Assembly: GCA_002338505.1 (NCBI GenBank)
Contig: DDIK01000193.1
Span: 1 to 40,423 of the forward strand
Reading direction: 5' to 3'
Length of the DNA stretch: 40,423 bases
Source: Bacteriovorax sp. UBA1852
GTDB lineage: Bacteria; Bdellovibrionota; Bacteriovoracia; Bacteriovoracales; Bacteriovoracaceae
Part shown: positions 25,115-31,956 of the stretch, in pieces
Layout of the letters: every line of letters begins with the position of its first letter
Numbering within the stretch: position 1 is the first letter of the stretch
Notes under the pieces: generated by a model
The model's input: the letters and a program-made list of their open reading frames with translations, nothing else
Told to the model about the DNA's origin: nothing
Databases searched by the model: none
Made by a program: the position numbers and the translations under genes

Positions 25115-26109
25115 ACACTAACCTCTCTCAACACTAGTCTTCTGAATACTTCCACACTAAGAAATAATATCAAACCAAGTATAAGATAGCTTAAATATAA
25201 TTCTTTATAAATCACTCGACCTGAGACATCTATTTTCTTTCTCTCTAATTTTTCTATTTCTTTTAAGACATCTTTTAAAGAGTCACTATTTCCAGCAACA
25301 AAACTCTTACCATTTGATATTTTTGCTATATTACTCAGAGTTTCAAAGTCCATTGATCCTCCTGGCATCTTGGCATACCTCTTACGTCCAAAAGCATCGC
25401 GACCCATCGGAAGCTTTGCTCTCGGGTCCCCTCCGATTCCAATTGTATAAATTCTAACTCCAAGTTCTTTTGCTTTTTCTGCTGCTTGACTTGGAGACAA
25501 TAGTCCCACGTTACTCGCCCCGTCTGTTAGTAGAATAACGGCTTTATTTTCAGCGATACTTGACGTAGAGCGTGCAATAGCTAATCCTAGGGCATCTCCG
25601 ATATTTGTACCGGCGCCAAGTGGCCCAATTCTAATATCATCAACAGATTTTTCTACTAAACCTAAATCTGTTGTTGCAGGTATTAATGTGTAGACTTCAT
25701 CAGAAAACATTATGATACCTATTCTATCAACTGGACTGAGTTTAACAAACTCTTTGATCCGCTGCTTAGCTGCCTCGATCCTGTTTGGTGGAAAGTCTTC
25801 TGCGAACATAGATCTTGAAACGTCTACCACGAAGTATATGTCATTCATCTCTTTTTGTGATTGTACTTTACCGACAGGTTCTCTGGGACCCATTAATGCA
25901 ATCCCAATAAAGGCCCATGCTACTAAGCCTACGAGGCAAAGTATCCATTTTAATAAGCTTAATGAACGACTCTTTGAAACAAGAGCTCCTGGAATTGTTA
26001 TTTCAGAGGATTTAAATATATTAAAATAGTGTATGGCCCAAGCGACAAAACCACAGAGTGCCCATATCGCATTACTAGAATTTAAAAACTCTGCATTAGT
26101 GAGCATCAT
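25111..26109 (-). CDS. batA: BatA: von Willebrand factor A membrane protein
   Basis: A 332-residue protein with two N-terminal helices (about 12-30 and 53-73), a VWA domain (about 90-285) and a C-terminal helix (about 305-325). The MIDAS metal site is DVSRS at 96-100, with the conserved Thr region near GAGTNIGDALG and the Asp of LLTDGASN near 195. This is the BatA pattern, with the VWA domain on the periplasmic or cytoplasmic face held by three helices. It overlaps the upstream membrane protein gene by 14 bases and batBC by 4. Expected to work with MoxR (AAA+ remodeller) and the DUF58 protein encoded upstream. Confidence 0.92.
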   Translation of the reverse strand: MMLTNAEFLNSSNAIWALCGFVAWAIHYFNIFKSSEITIPGALVSKSRSLSLLKWILCLVGLVAWAFIGIALMGPREPVGKVQSQKEMNDIYFVVDVSRSMFAEDFPPNRIEAAKQRIKEFVKLSPVDRIGIIMFSDEVYTLIPATTDLGLVEKSVDDIRIGPLGAGTNIGDALGLAIARSTSSIAENKAVILLTDGASNVGLLSPSQAAEKAKELGVRIYTIGIGGDPRAKLPMGRDAFGRKRYAKMPGGSMDFETLSNIAKISNGKSFVAGNSDSLKDVLKEIEKLERKKIDVSGRVIYKELYLSYLILGLILFLSVEVFRRLVLREVSV

Positions 26110-26854
26110 GAAATAACCTCACTCGATTGGCATAGTCTTTTAAATTCTTTATTTCTTTTTCTGAAATATCTTTCTTATATTGTAATTCATTTATTTTCTT
26201 TAGTAGTAAGTTGATCTCTTCATGCTCGAGATCAAAGAACTTACCCCAAACGTTCTTGTTATCATAAATGGTCTCTATGTCTTTTCTGGAGTTCAATTCA
26301 GTGATTGCTTTTTTCCATTGATTGCGCTCTTCCTGATATAGTCTCTCTCTTTTCTTTTTAGTGAAGTAAGAAATACCAAAAAATAATATAACCAATCCTA
26401 GAATTACTCCTAAAATATAATACAAAGGACTTTTTGATCTTAAGAGGTCATGAGGAATAAAAACAACATCCTTCAATTTATTTTTCTCCTCAATCGTCGA
26501 GGGCCCCTTGTATTTGATATTGACTGCTTTATTAAAAATCTTCCATTTGAGATTTTGCTTGTTCTTTAAGTGCGAAACGAGTGTCGCTCGTGCTGATATA
26601 ACGAACGCCTCGGGATTATTTTTGGAATAACTCGAATCAAGAATATTAGATATATAAAAGTGATCGGAAAGGTATTTTCCCTCTAATAAAAAACTTATCT
26701 TATTCTCATTAAATTCACTGGTCGGCCATAGTATAAGTCTAACAGTACGTGTTTCACCCTCGATCCACTTATTATCACTATCCTGCTCTAACATACCCTG
26801 CAAAGCAAAAACATGAACACTCATCACGAGACATATAAGAAGTCTAATGATCAC
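26096..26854 (-). CDS. Bitopic membrane protein of the bat operon, unnamed
   Basis: A 252-residue protein with a signal peptide (residues 1-17, ending HVFA), a periplasmic domain of about 120 residues, a membrane helix near 144-163 (LYYILGVILGLVILFFGISY) and a charged cytoplasmic tail rich in Lys/Glu (coiled-coil-like). The topology resembles the DUF4381-type proteins that often sit between the DUF58 gene and batA, but I see no diagnostic motif. It overlaps the DUF58 gene by 4 bases and batA by 14. Likely a subunit of the MoxR-Bat complex by context only. Confidence 0.7.
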   Translation of the reverse strand: MIIRLLICLVMSVHVFALQGMLEQDSDNKWIEGETRTVRLILWPTSEFNENKISFLLEGKYLSDHFYISNILDSSYSKNNPEAFVISARATLVSHLKNKQNLKWKIFNKAVNIKYKGPSTIEEKNKLKDVVFIPHDLLRSKSPLYYILGVILGLVILFFGISYFTKKKRERLYQEERNQWKKAITELNSRKDIETIYDNKNVWGKFFDLEHEEINLLLKKINELQYKKDISEKEIKNLKDYANRVRLFHDAH

Positions 26855-27693
26855 AACATCTCCTTCACAAAGTCTTCAAGGTATCTGCCATCTAGTGCAA
26901 GATCTTTAACTCTCATCTGCGACTCGAGCTCTTTTTTAACTTTTGCATTTAAGCGAATAGTTTTATTACCAAAATAATTACCTAAGAAGTCTTTAACTCT
27001 CAGTGAATACCTAAAATCATCTGCGTAATCAAGTGGCGTTATGAGACGGAATGCGTGAACATGCTTTCTTGCAACAAGACGTTTTAAGTCTTCTCCATGA
27101 AGAAAGTTATAAAAGTCACTGAGTATAACAAGCTCTTTTTTCTTATAAAACTCGTGTATTAGCTTCTTTGTGTATTCCTTATCAATTTCTTTCGGTGAAA
27201 ATGAAAGATTAACCTTACCTTTTTTATCGATGATGTCACTACGCCTCAAAGAGTCAACAAGAGCAACGATTCCAAGCTCTCCACTCTTTTTTTGTACTCT
27301 AATTATTTCTGCTCCGGTACAAATAATTGTTTGAACATAGTCGTTAGTAAGTCCTGATAGTAGATAAATCAAGGAACAGATCTCAATCGCGCCTTCTAAC
27401 TTTGACTTCCCCTCGTAGCCCATAAACATACCACTTGTACAGTCGAGCAAAATGGTGATTTCAACATTTCGCTCTTCTTCAAACGTTTTTATATATGGTG
27501 TATTTGTTTTAGCCAGCATTTTCCAGTCAATGAAACGAACATCATCTCCGTGACTATAAACCTGATGCTCTTTAAATTTTAGTCCTGTTCCTTTGAAATG
27601 TGACTTAAGCATTCCAATAGAGAAAGAGTTAGCATTTTTAAAAAGGCTACTCTTAATTCCAGAAACAATTTTACGAACTTCAGTTGTATCCAT
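26851..27693 (-). CDS. DUF58 domain protein
   Basis: A 280-residue cytoplasmic protein with the DUF58 hallmark near residues 45-75: HQVYSHGDDVRFIDWKMLAK, then TPYIKTFEEERN. A VWA-like fold with ITILLDCTSGM (a modified MIDAS, DCTSG) follows. DUF58 proteins are nearly always next to MoxR ATPases and VWA proteins, as here, and probably form the MoxR client or adaptor. The start lies one base after the moxR stop, and the 3' end overlaps the next gene by 4 bases. The biochemical function of the family is not established. Confidence 0.9.
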   Translation of the reverse strand: MDTTEVRKIVSGIKSSLFKNANSFSIGMLKSHFKGTGLKFKEHQVYSHGDDVRFIDWKMLAKTNTPYIKTFEEERNVEITILLDCTSGMFMGYEGKSKLEGAIEICSLIYLLSGLTNDYVQTIICTGAEIIRVQKKSGELGIVALVDSLRRSDIIDKKGKVNLSFSPKEIDKEYTKKLIHEFYKKKELVILSDFYNFLHGEDLKRLVARKHVHAFRLITPLDYADDFRYSLRVKDFLGNYFGNKTIRLNAKVKKELESQMRVKDLALDGRYLEDFVKEML

Positions 27694-27694
27694 A

Positions 27695-28645
27695 CTAGAT
27701 CATTTTATGTGCTATTTTGAGTACTAAGTCCCTTGAGTTTAAATTATCTATAGTCGCTTCATATGTTAGTAGAACCCTATGTCCAAGAACGGAAGGTATA
27801 ACTTTTAAAATATCATCGGGTGATACATAATCACGACCAGCGAGAAATGCCATAAATTGACCAAGTTTCTGAAGCCAAATAGCAGCTCTTGGTGATGCAC
27901 CTACTTGAATCAGGCCATTGTAATCTGATGAAAAGTTTTCATCTCCTGGTCTTGTTCCTCTAACAATTCTAACGATCAGTTCTTTCATCTTCTTATCTAT
28001 GTGAACTTTTTCAACTTCATCACGCATCTCAAGGATATCATCTGTCGTGATGATTGGTGATATTTCAGTCTTACCACTATCCTTTAAATCTAGGATAGAC
28101 ATTTCAGAGCTAAAGTCTGGATACTCTACTGAGACCTTCATCATAAATCGATCAAGTTGTGCCTCAGGCAGTGGGTATGTTCCTTCCTGTTCAATCGGAT
28201 TTTGAGTTGCAAGAACGACAAAAGGACTTGCGAGCTTATGAGTGCTATCACCAATAGTTACTTGTTTTTCAGCCATGGCCTCGAGTAGTGCAGCTTGAAC
28301 TTTTGCTGGTGATCTATTTATCTCATCAGCAAGTAAGAGCTGAGTAAAGATCGGTCCAAATTTTGTTGAAAACTCTTCTCTTTGTTGAGAATAAACCATC
28401 GTTCCAACTAAATCTGAGGGTAATAAGTCAGGCGTAAATTGGACACGCTTAAATGATAAATCACATAATTTACTCATTGTCGAAACACTTAAAGTCTTAC
28501 CTAATCCCGGAAGCCCCTCAATTAAAAGATGCCCCTCGCAAACTAATGCTGCGATGATAGAGTCTAGTAAATCATCCTGTCCAAAAATAACCTTCTTGGC
28601 CTGCCCTAATAAATCGTTAACTCTTGTTCTCATTTCCTGACTCAT
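27695..28645 (-). CDS. moxR: MoxR-family AAA+ ATPase
   Basis: A 316-residue AAA+ protein of the MoxR class, chaperone-like remodellers that act on VWA proteins. Walker A GLPGLGKT is at residues 44-51 and Walker B LLLADEINR at 103-111. Sensor 1 is near ATQNPIEQEGTYPLPEAQ (about 148-165) and sensor 2 near SPRAAIWL (about 250). The QAALLEAMAEKQVTIG stretch is characteristic of MoxR. It is first in the chaperone part of the operon, overlapping the RlmI-like gene by 4 bases. Bat, DUF58 and MoxR genes together constitute a complete MoxR-VWA module. Confidence 0.95.
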   Translation of the reverse strand: MSQEMRTRVNDLLGQAKKVIFGQDDLLDSIIAALVCEGHLLIEGLPGLGKTLSVSTMSKLCDLSFKRVQFTPDLLPSDLVGTMVYSQQREEFSTKFGPIFTQLLLADEINRSPAKVQAALLEAMAEKQVTIGDSTHKLASPFVVLATQNPIEQEGTYPLPEAQLDRFMMKVSVEYPDFSSEMSILDLKDSGKTEISPIITTDDILEMRDEVEKVHIDKKMKELIVRIVRGTRPGDENFSSDYNGLIQVGASPRAAIWLQKLGQFMAFLAGRDYVSPDDILKVIPSVLGHRVLLTYEATIDNLNSRDLVLKIAHKMI

Positions 28646-29820
28646 ACGTTCTCCGAAAAATATAATAAATATTTAATATAGTTATTTCTTGAATCTAGAC
28701 TAGATATAGGATGATCGTATCCTTGAGTTCCAATATCTAGTAATCTTACTTTCTTACTCGCTTTCTTAGCAGATTTTTTAAAACTCTGATCAAGCTCTTT
28801 AAGGTCAACATACTTTGTACATGATGCCACAACAATGTAAGCGCAATCATCTGCAATAGAAAGAAGCTTTAAATTAAGCTTATCGTAACCCTGAAGTGCC
28901 GATTTTTTTGACTTAAATGATTTTGCAAAAGCCGGAGGGTCACTAATAATAAGATCAAACCTTTTATTTGATGCAATAAATTTATCTAGGCACTTAAATA
29001 CATCGTCACGAATAAATTCAAACCTACTGCCATTTACCTTATTAATTTCTGCAGTATTAACAATATTTTCTTGCATATTTGCTTGATCAACAAAAGTCAT
29101 ATGCTCAACATTTGCCCTTAAAGCGTGAAAACCCCAACTTCCTAGATAGCAAAACAAATCTAATCCTTTAGTCGGACTTTCATTTAACTTTTCAAGAAAA
29201 CTCTCTAACTTAAGTCTATTTTCTCTATGGTCATAATAGTAGCCATTCTTTTGAAATTGTTTCTTATTTAGTGAATAGCTTATACCTGAATCTAATATTT
29301 TAACTTCTTCAGGTAGTTCATCAAGTTGAAAGTCAGGCAATCCCTCTTTGGCCCTTTCTTTCGCACTATCAAAGATGACCACTTTTTTTTGTGACCTCTT
29401 ACTTATACATCCTCTTATAAACTCTCTATGCTGATCAAGTCCTGCTCTATTAATTTGCAAAACTATGACATTTTCATATTCATCACAAATAAGACCTGGC
29501 AAGAGATCTGCTTCACCATAAATTAATCGAGAACAACCGGTATATGAACTGAATTTTGCTCTGTATTTAATTGCGTTTGATATATTTCTTTCTATTAGTT
29601 TACGAGGATCTTTTTCTTTATCATTGAATACGACGATATTATTTTTCTCACTACTAAATGGATTAACAAAGCCAATGAGATCCCTGTCATTTGCTTTAAA
29701 AAAACACCATTCACCTGGAGCACAAGACCTTACGCCATCCTCTATATCATCGCCACCAAGGTAGATAATCTCAGATCCCTCTGGCTGCTTTTGAAAGTTT
29801 AGAATATTAAGTGTACGCAT
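28642..29820 (-). CDS. rlmI: RlmI-like class I rRNA (cytosine-C5) methyltransferase
   Basis: A 392-residue SAM-dependent methyltransferase. A divergent PUA-like N-terminus (about 1-75) is followed by a linker domain (KFSSYTGCSRLIYGEADLLPG). The Rossmann domain has motif I DLFCYLGSWGFHAL near 222 and the conserved ISDPPAFAKS near 292. Motif VASCTKYV near 333 carries the Cys expected of m5C enzymes of the RlmI family. RlmI methylates C1962 of 23S rRNA in E. coli; the substrate here is inferred. It shares one base with the upstream periplasmic gene (TAATG) and overlaps moxR by 4. Confidence 0.85.
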   Translation of the reverse strand: MRTLNILNFQKQPEGSEIIYLGGDDIEDGVRSCAPGEWCFFKANDRDLIGFVNPFSSEKNNIVVFNDKEKDPRKLIERNISNAIKYRAKFSSYTGCSRLIYGEADLLPGLICDEYENVIVLQINRAGLDQHREFIRGCISKRSQKKVVIFDSAKERAKEGLPDFQLDELPEEVKILDSGISYSLNKKQFQKNGYYYDHRENRLKLESFLEKLNESPTKGLDLFCYLGSWGFHALRANVEHMTFVDQANMQENIVNTAEINKVNGSRFEFIRDDVFKCLDKFIASNKRFDLIISDPPAFAKSFKSKKSALQGYDKLNLKLLSIADDCAYIVVASCTKYVDLKELDQSFKKSAKKASKKVRLLDIGTQGYDHPISSLDSRNNYIKYLLYFSENV

Positions 29821-30608
29821 TATTGCTTTTTACCCTGTAATATATTTCTAGCTTTTCCTGAATTTAAAACATAATTCGTGAAGTTTATTTCTAACTTATT
29901 TTCATTAATCACTTTTTCATTTCTAAGAAATGATTCTGAAACCTTAATCTTCTCCGGAAGTCCTATCCCAGAAAATAAACCATATGATACATCAAGATCT
30001 TTTACACTCTCAATTCCCTTTGATTCCTCTGAAATTTTAATTGTATCAGTAACAAACTTACCTTTAGACCAAGACTTTTTACTGTACCCAAATTCTGTAT
30101 TCACTTTTGAATATCTCGATGAAGAGCTGATACTTGCAAGTAGTCCATTACCATTGAATTCAATTGAAACTTTTCCCATCTCATTTTCATTATTTTTCTT
30201 AATATATGATTTCTTATTTTTTTGATCTTGCACATATGGATAGCGAGAAAACTGAGTTATTACTTCTTCTGAAAAGATAAGATCAATATAGGGTTTAACA
30301 ATTACTTTTAGGTTATTTCTTAGTACCTTAAAGCCTTCAGGAAGTCCTTCTACAACAACCTTATAACGATCTGGAAAGTACCAATATACTCTAAAGTAGA
30401 CATCATCTAATTGAGTTAACGATGTCTGTCCTTTTATTAATTCTAATATACCCTTTACTCTTACATCAAAGAGCATATCTTTTACACCTACTTTGATCGG
30501 AGCATAAGAACGAATTTTATGGTCTTCAAATAGGCCAATCTGCTCAGAATGTGCTTGCTTAAATGAGAATAGAATCACAAGTAATAAACCAATCGAATAT
30601 TTAAACAT
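29820..30608 (-). CDS. Periplasmic protein, possibly LolA-like, unrecognised
   Basis: A 262-residue protein with a signal peptide (residues 1-21, ending AHS). The mature part alternates short beta strands, with KVSIEFNGNGLLASISSSS and a C-terminal KLEINFTNYVLNSGKA that resemble the incomplete beta-barrel pattern of LolA/LppX-type lipid carriers. No named family is secure. Its SD (AAGAGG) is inside a hairpin. It is the first of ten overlapping or nearly overlapping genes down to aroE, and follows rqcH by 39 bases. Confidence 0.65.
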   Translation of the reverse strand: MFKYSIGLLLVILFSFKQAHSEQIGLFEDHKIRSYAPIKVGVKDMLFDVRVKGILELIKGQTSLTQLDDVYFRVYWYFPDRYKVVVEGLPEGFKVLRNNLKVIVKPYIDLIFSEEVITQFSRYPYVQDQKNKKSYIKKNNENEMGKVSIEFNGNGLLASISSSSRYSKVNTEFGYSKKSWSKGKFVTDTIKISEESKGIESVKDLDVSYGLFSGIGLPEKIKVSESFLRNEKVINENKLEINFTNYVLNSGKARNILQGKKQ

Positions 30609-30613
30609 ATATA

Positions 30614-30636
30614 CCTCTTGAAGATATTCTAAGAGG
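30614..30636 (-). promoter_or_regulatory. Hairpin that would mask the Shine-Dalgarno of the periplasmic-protein gene
   Basis: CCTCTT at 30636-30631 pairs perfectly with AAGAGG at 30619-30614 across an 11-base loop. AAGAGG is also the ribosome site, five bases from the ATG at 30608. Such pairing would limit initiation unless opened by a ribosome finishing rqcH (stop 12 bases upstream of the stem) or by a factor. Function is inferred. Confidence 0.5.
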
Positions 30637-30647
30637 GGTCAAGAAGT

Positions 30648-31955
30648 TCACCAAGCAGTTGAAATTATTTCCTTCCAGTTGACCTTCTGAACAATGAGAT
30701 GTTTTTCTTTCTTATAATTAACCGTACCCGCTACGCCTTTTACTCCTTTCAAATTACTTACCTGAGTAAAGATAACAGGTATCATATCTCCAGAGAAGTC
30801 AGAGTAATCCGCCAGTATCGAGCACAGCACTGAGAAGTCATCTATATTAAAAGTATCAAAGTTTTTCACGAAAAGGTGAGAGCTCTTATAATCATCTAAA
30901 TGTATCCATGTGTCTGACTTTTTTGCCCAGTCTTTCCTTAGCCAGTCATTTGATCTTGCGGACTTTCCTACTGCAATCTTGTAATCTTTAAAATTCAAAT
31001 AAACGGCATCATTATCTTGAGTAATTTTATCTTTCTTTTTTACTGTTTTTATTTTCCATATAGGATATATGATTCTTTGTTCGATCTTAATATTATCTCT
31101 TGTTTCAAGAGAAACCTCTGTCTCCCTAAGCCTCTTCTCTAGTATCTCGTACCCACGCTTTAACTTCTTCACTTTATCGAAAATCTTATCACGTCTCTTA
31201 AAATGTCCTTCTATTCCTAGTAAATTAAGCTTTATACCTTTCCACCTAAATTTATCTTGGGACAGATCTAACTCATCCTTTATTGCCAAGCTTTGTAGCT
31301 CTTCCCAACGTGAACATATCTCTAGATCTTTAGCTATAAAATCTCTCTTTTTCTTTAGTTTCTTTAATATCTTAGAGCCTGCTTTCTTTTCTCCATCAAG
31401 AAACTCGTCATAACTGATCGTCCTGGGCTCAACTCGACTAGGTCTCTTATCGATGTCTCTTCTATCAATTTGATCAAAAATACGATAGTCCGCGACATCG
31501 ACTTCCTTCTTCTCCATTGATTCCCATGGACTGAAAATGAATTGTCGGGCACCATCTTTAAAACTATGTGAGAAGTGTAGGTTTCCACCCTTCCAAAAAA
31601 AGAAGAGCTCAGATTTATCAAAAAATGTAACTTTCGCTATTCTATCCATCTCATCAATTGCAATATCGACAATAGCGTTTCCTCTTATATGTTTTCTAAA
31701 ATATTCTAAAAACTGGTCTTTTACCACTCTATATTCTGAGGGAATAGGTGCTTCAAGCAAATAAAGTCCACAATATTTATCACCACGTCCAAACGCTAGA
31801 TGAATAGTTTTCCCTGGAAGCCTAACGGCTAAGCAAATAATCTTTCCACTAGTATATATTTTTTGAACTTTTCCACGACGCCACTGTCCATCTAGCAAGA
31901 AATGTGCTTTTATATATTCAATTGATTGCTTTAACTCATTATAATTTTGATTCAT
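30648..31955 (-). CDS. rqcH: RqcH/NEMF-like NFACT protein (ribosome quality control)
   Basis: A 435-residue NFACT protein. RqcH/NEMF homologues bind the stalled 50S subunit and add C-terminal Ala tails that mark the chain for ClpXP or other proteases. The N-terminal NFACT-N region (about residues 20-115) includes GQWRRGKVQKIY, the FRKHIRG helix and Asp104-Arg105 in EMDRIA, matching the DR pair needed for Ala-tRNA recruitment in Bacillus RqcH. A coiled-coil middle (about 195-285) with many Lys/Glu follows. The C-terminal NFACT-R domain (about 318-430) has AVGKSARSNDWLRKDWAKK and a DDYKSSHLFVKN region. It is shorter than the usual 550-580, partly from a reduced N-terminal half. Divergent from mutS2 with one base between starts. 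Confidence 0.85.
   Translation of the reverse strand: MNQNYNELKQSIEYIKAHFLLDGQWRRGKVQKIYTSGKIICLAVRLPGKTIHLAFGRGDKYCGLYLLEAPIPSEYRVVKDQFLEYFRKHIRGNAIVDIAIDEMDRIAKVTFFDKSELFFFWKGGNLHFSHSFKDGARQFIFSPWESMEKKEVDVADYRIFDQIDRRDIDKRPSRVEPRTISYDEFLDGEKKAGSKILKKLKKKRDFIAKDLEICSRWEELQSLAIKDELDLSQDKFRWKGIKLNLLGIEGHFKRRDKIFDKVKKLKRGYEILEKRLRETEVSLETRDNIKIEQRIIYPIWKIKTVKKKDKITQDNDAVYLNFKDYKIAVGKSARSNDWLRKDWAKKSDTWIHLDDYKSSHLFVKNFDTFNIDDFSVLCSILADYSDFSGDMIPVIFTQVSNLKGVKGVAGTVNYKKEKHLIVQKVNWKEIISTAW
31940..31945 (+). promoter_or_regulatory. -10 box for mutS2 inside the rqcH start region
   Basis: A plus-strand TATAAT 11 bases before the mutS2 ATG, lying within codons 4-6 of rqcH on the other strand. Transcription would start about 4-5 bases before the ATG, leaving no Shine-Dalgarno. 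No good -35 is visible. Promoter activity is inferred. Confidence 0.4.
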
Positions 31956-31956
31956 T

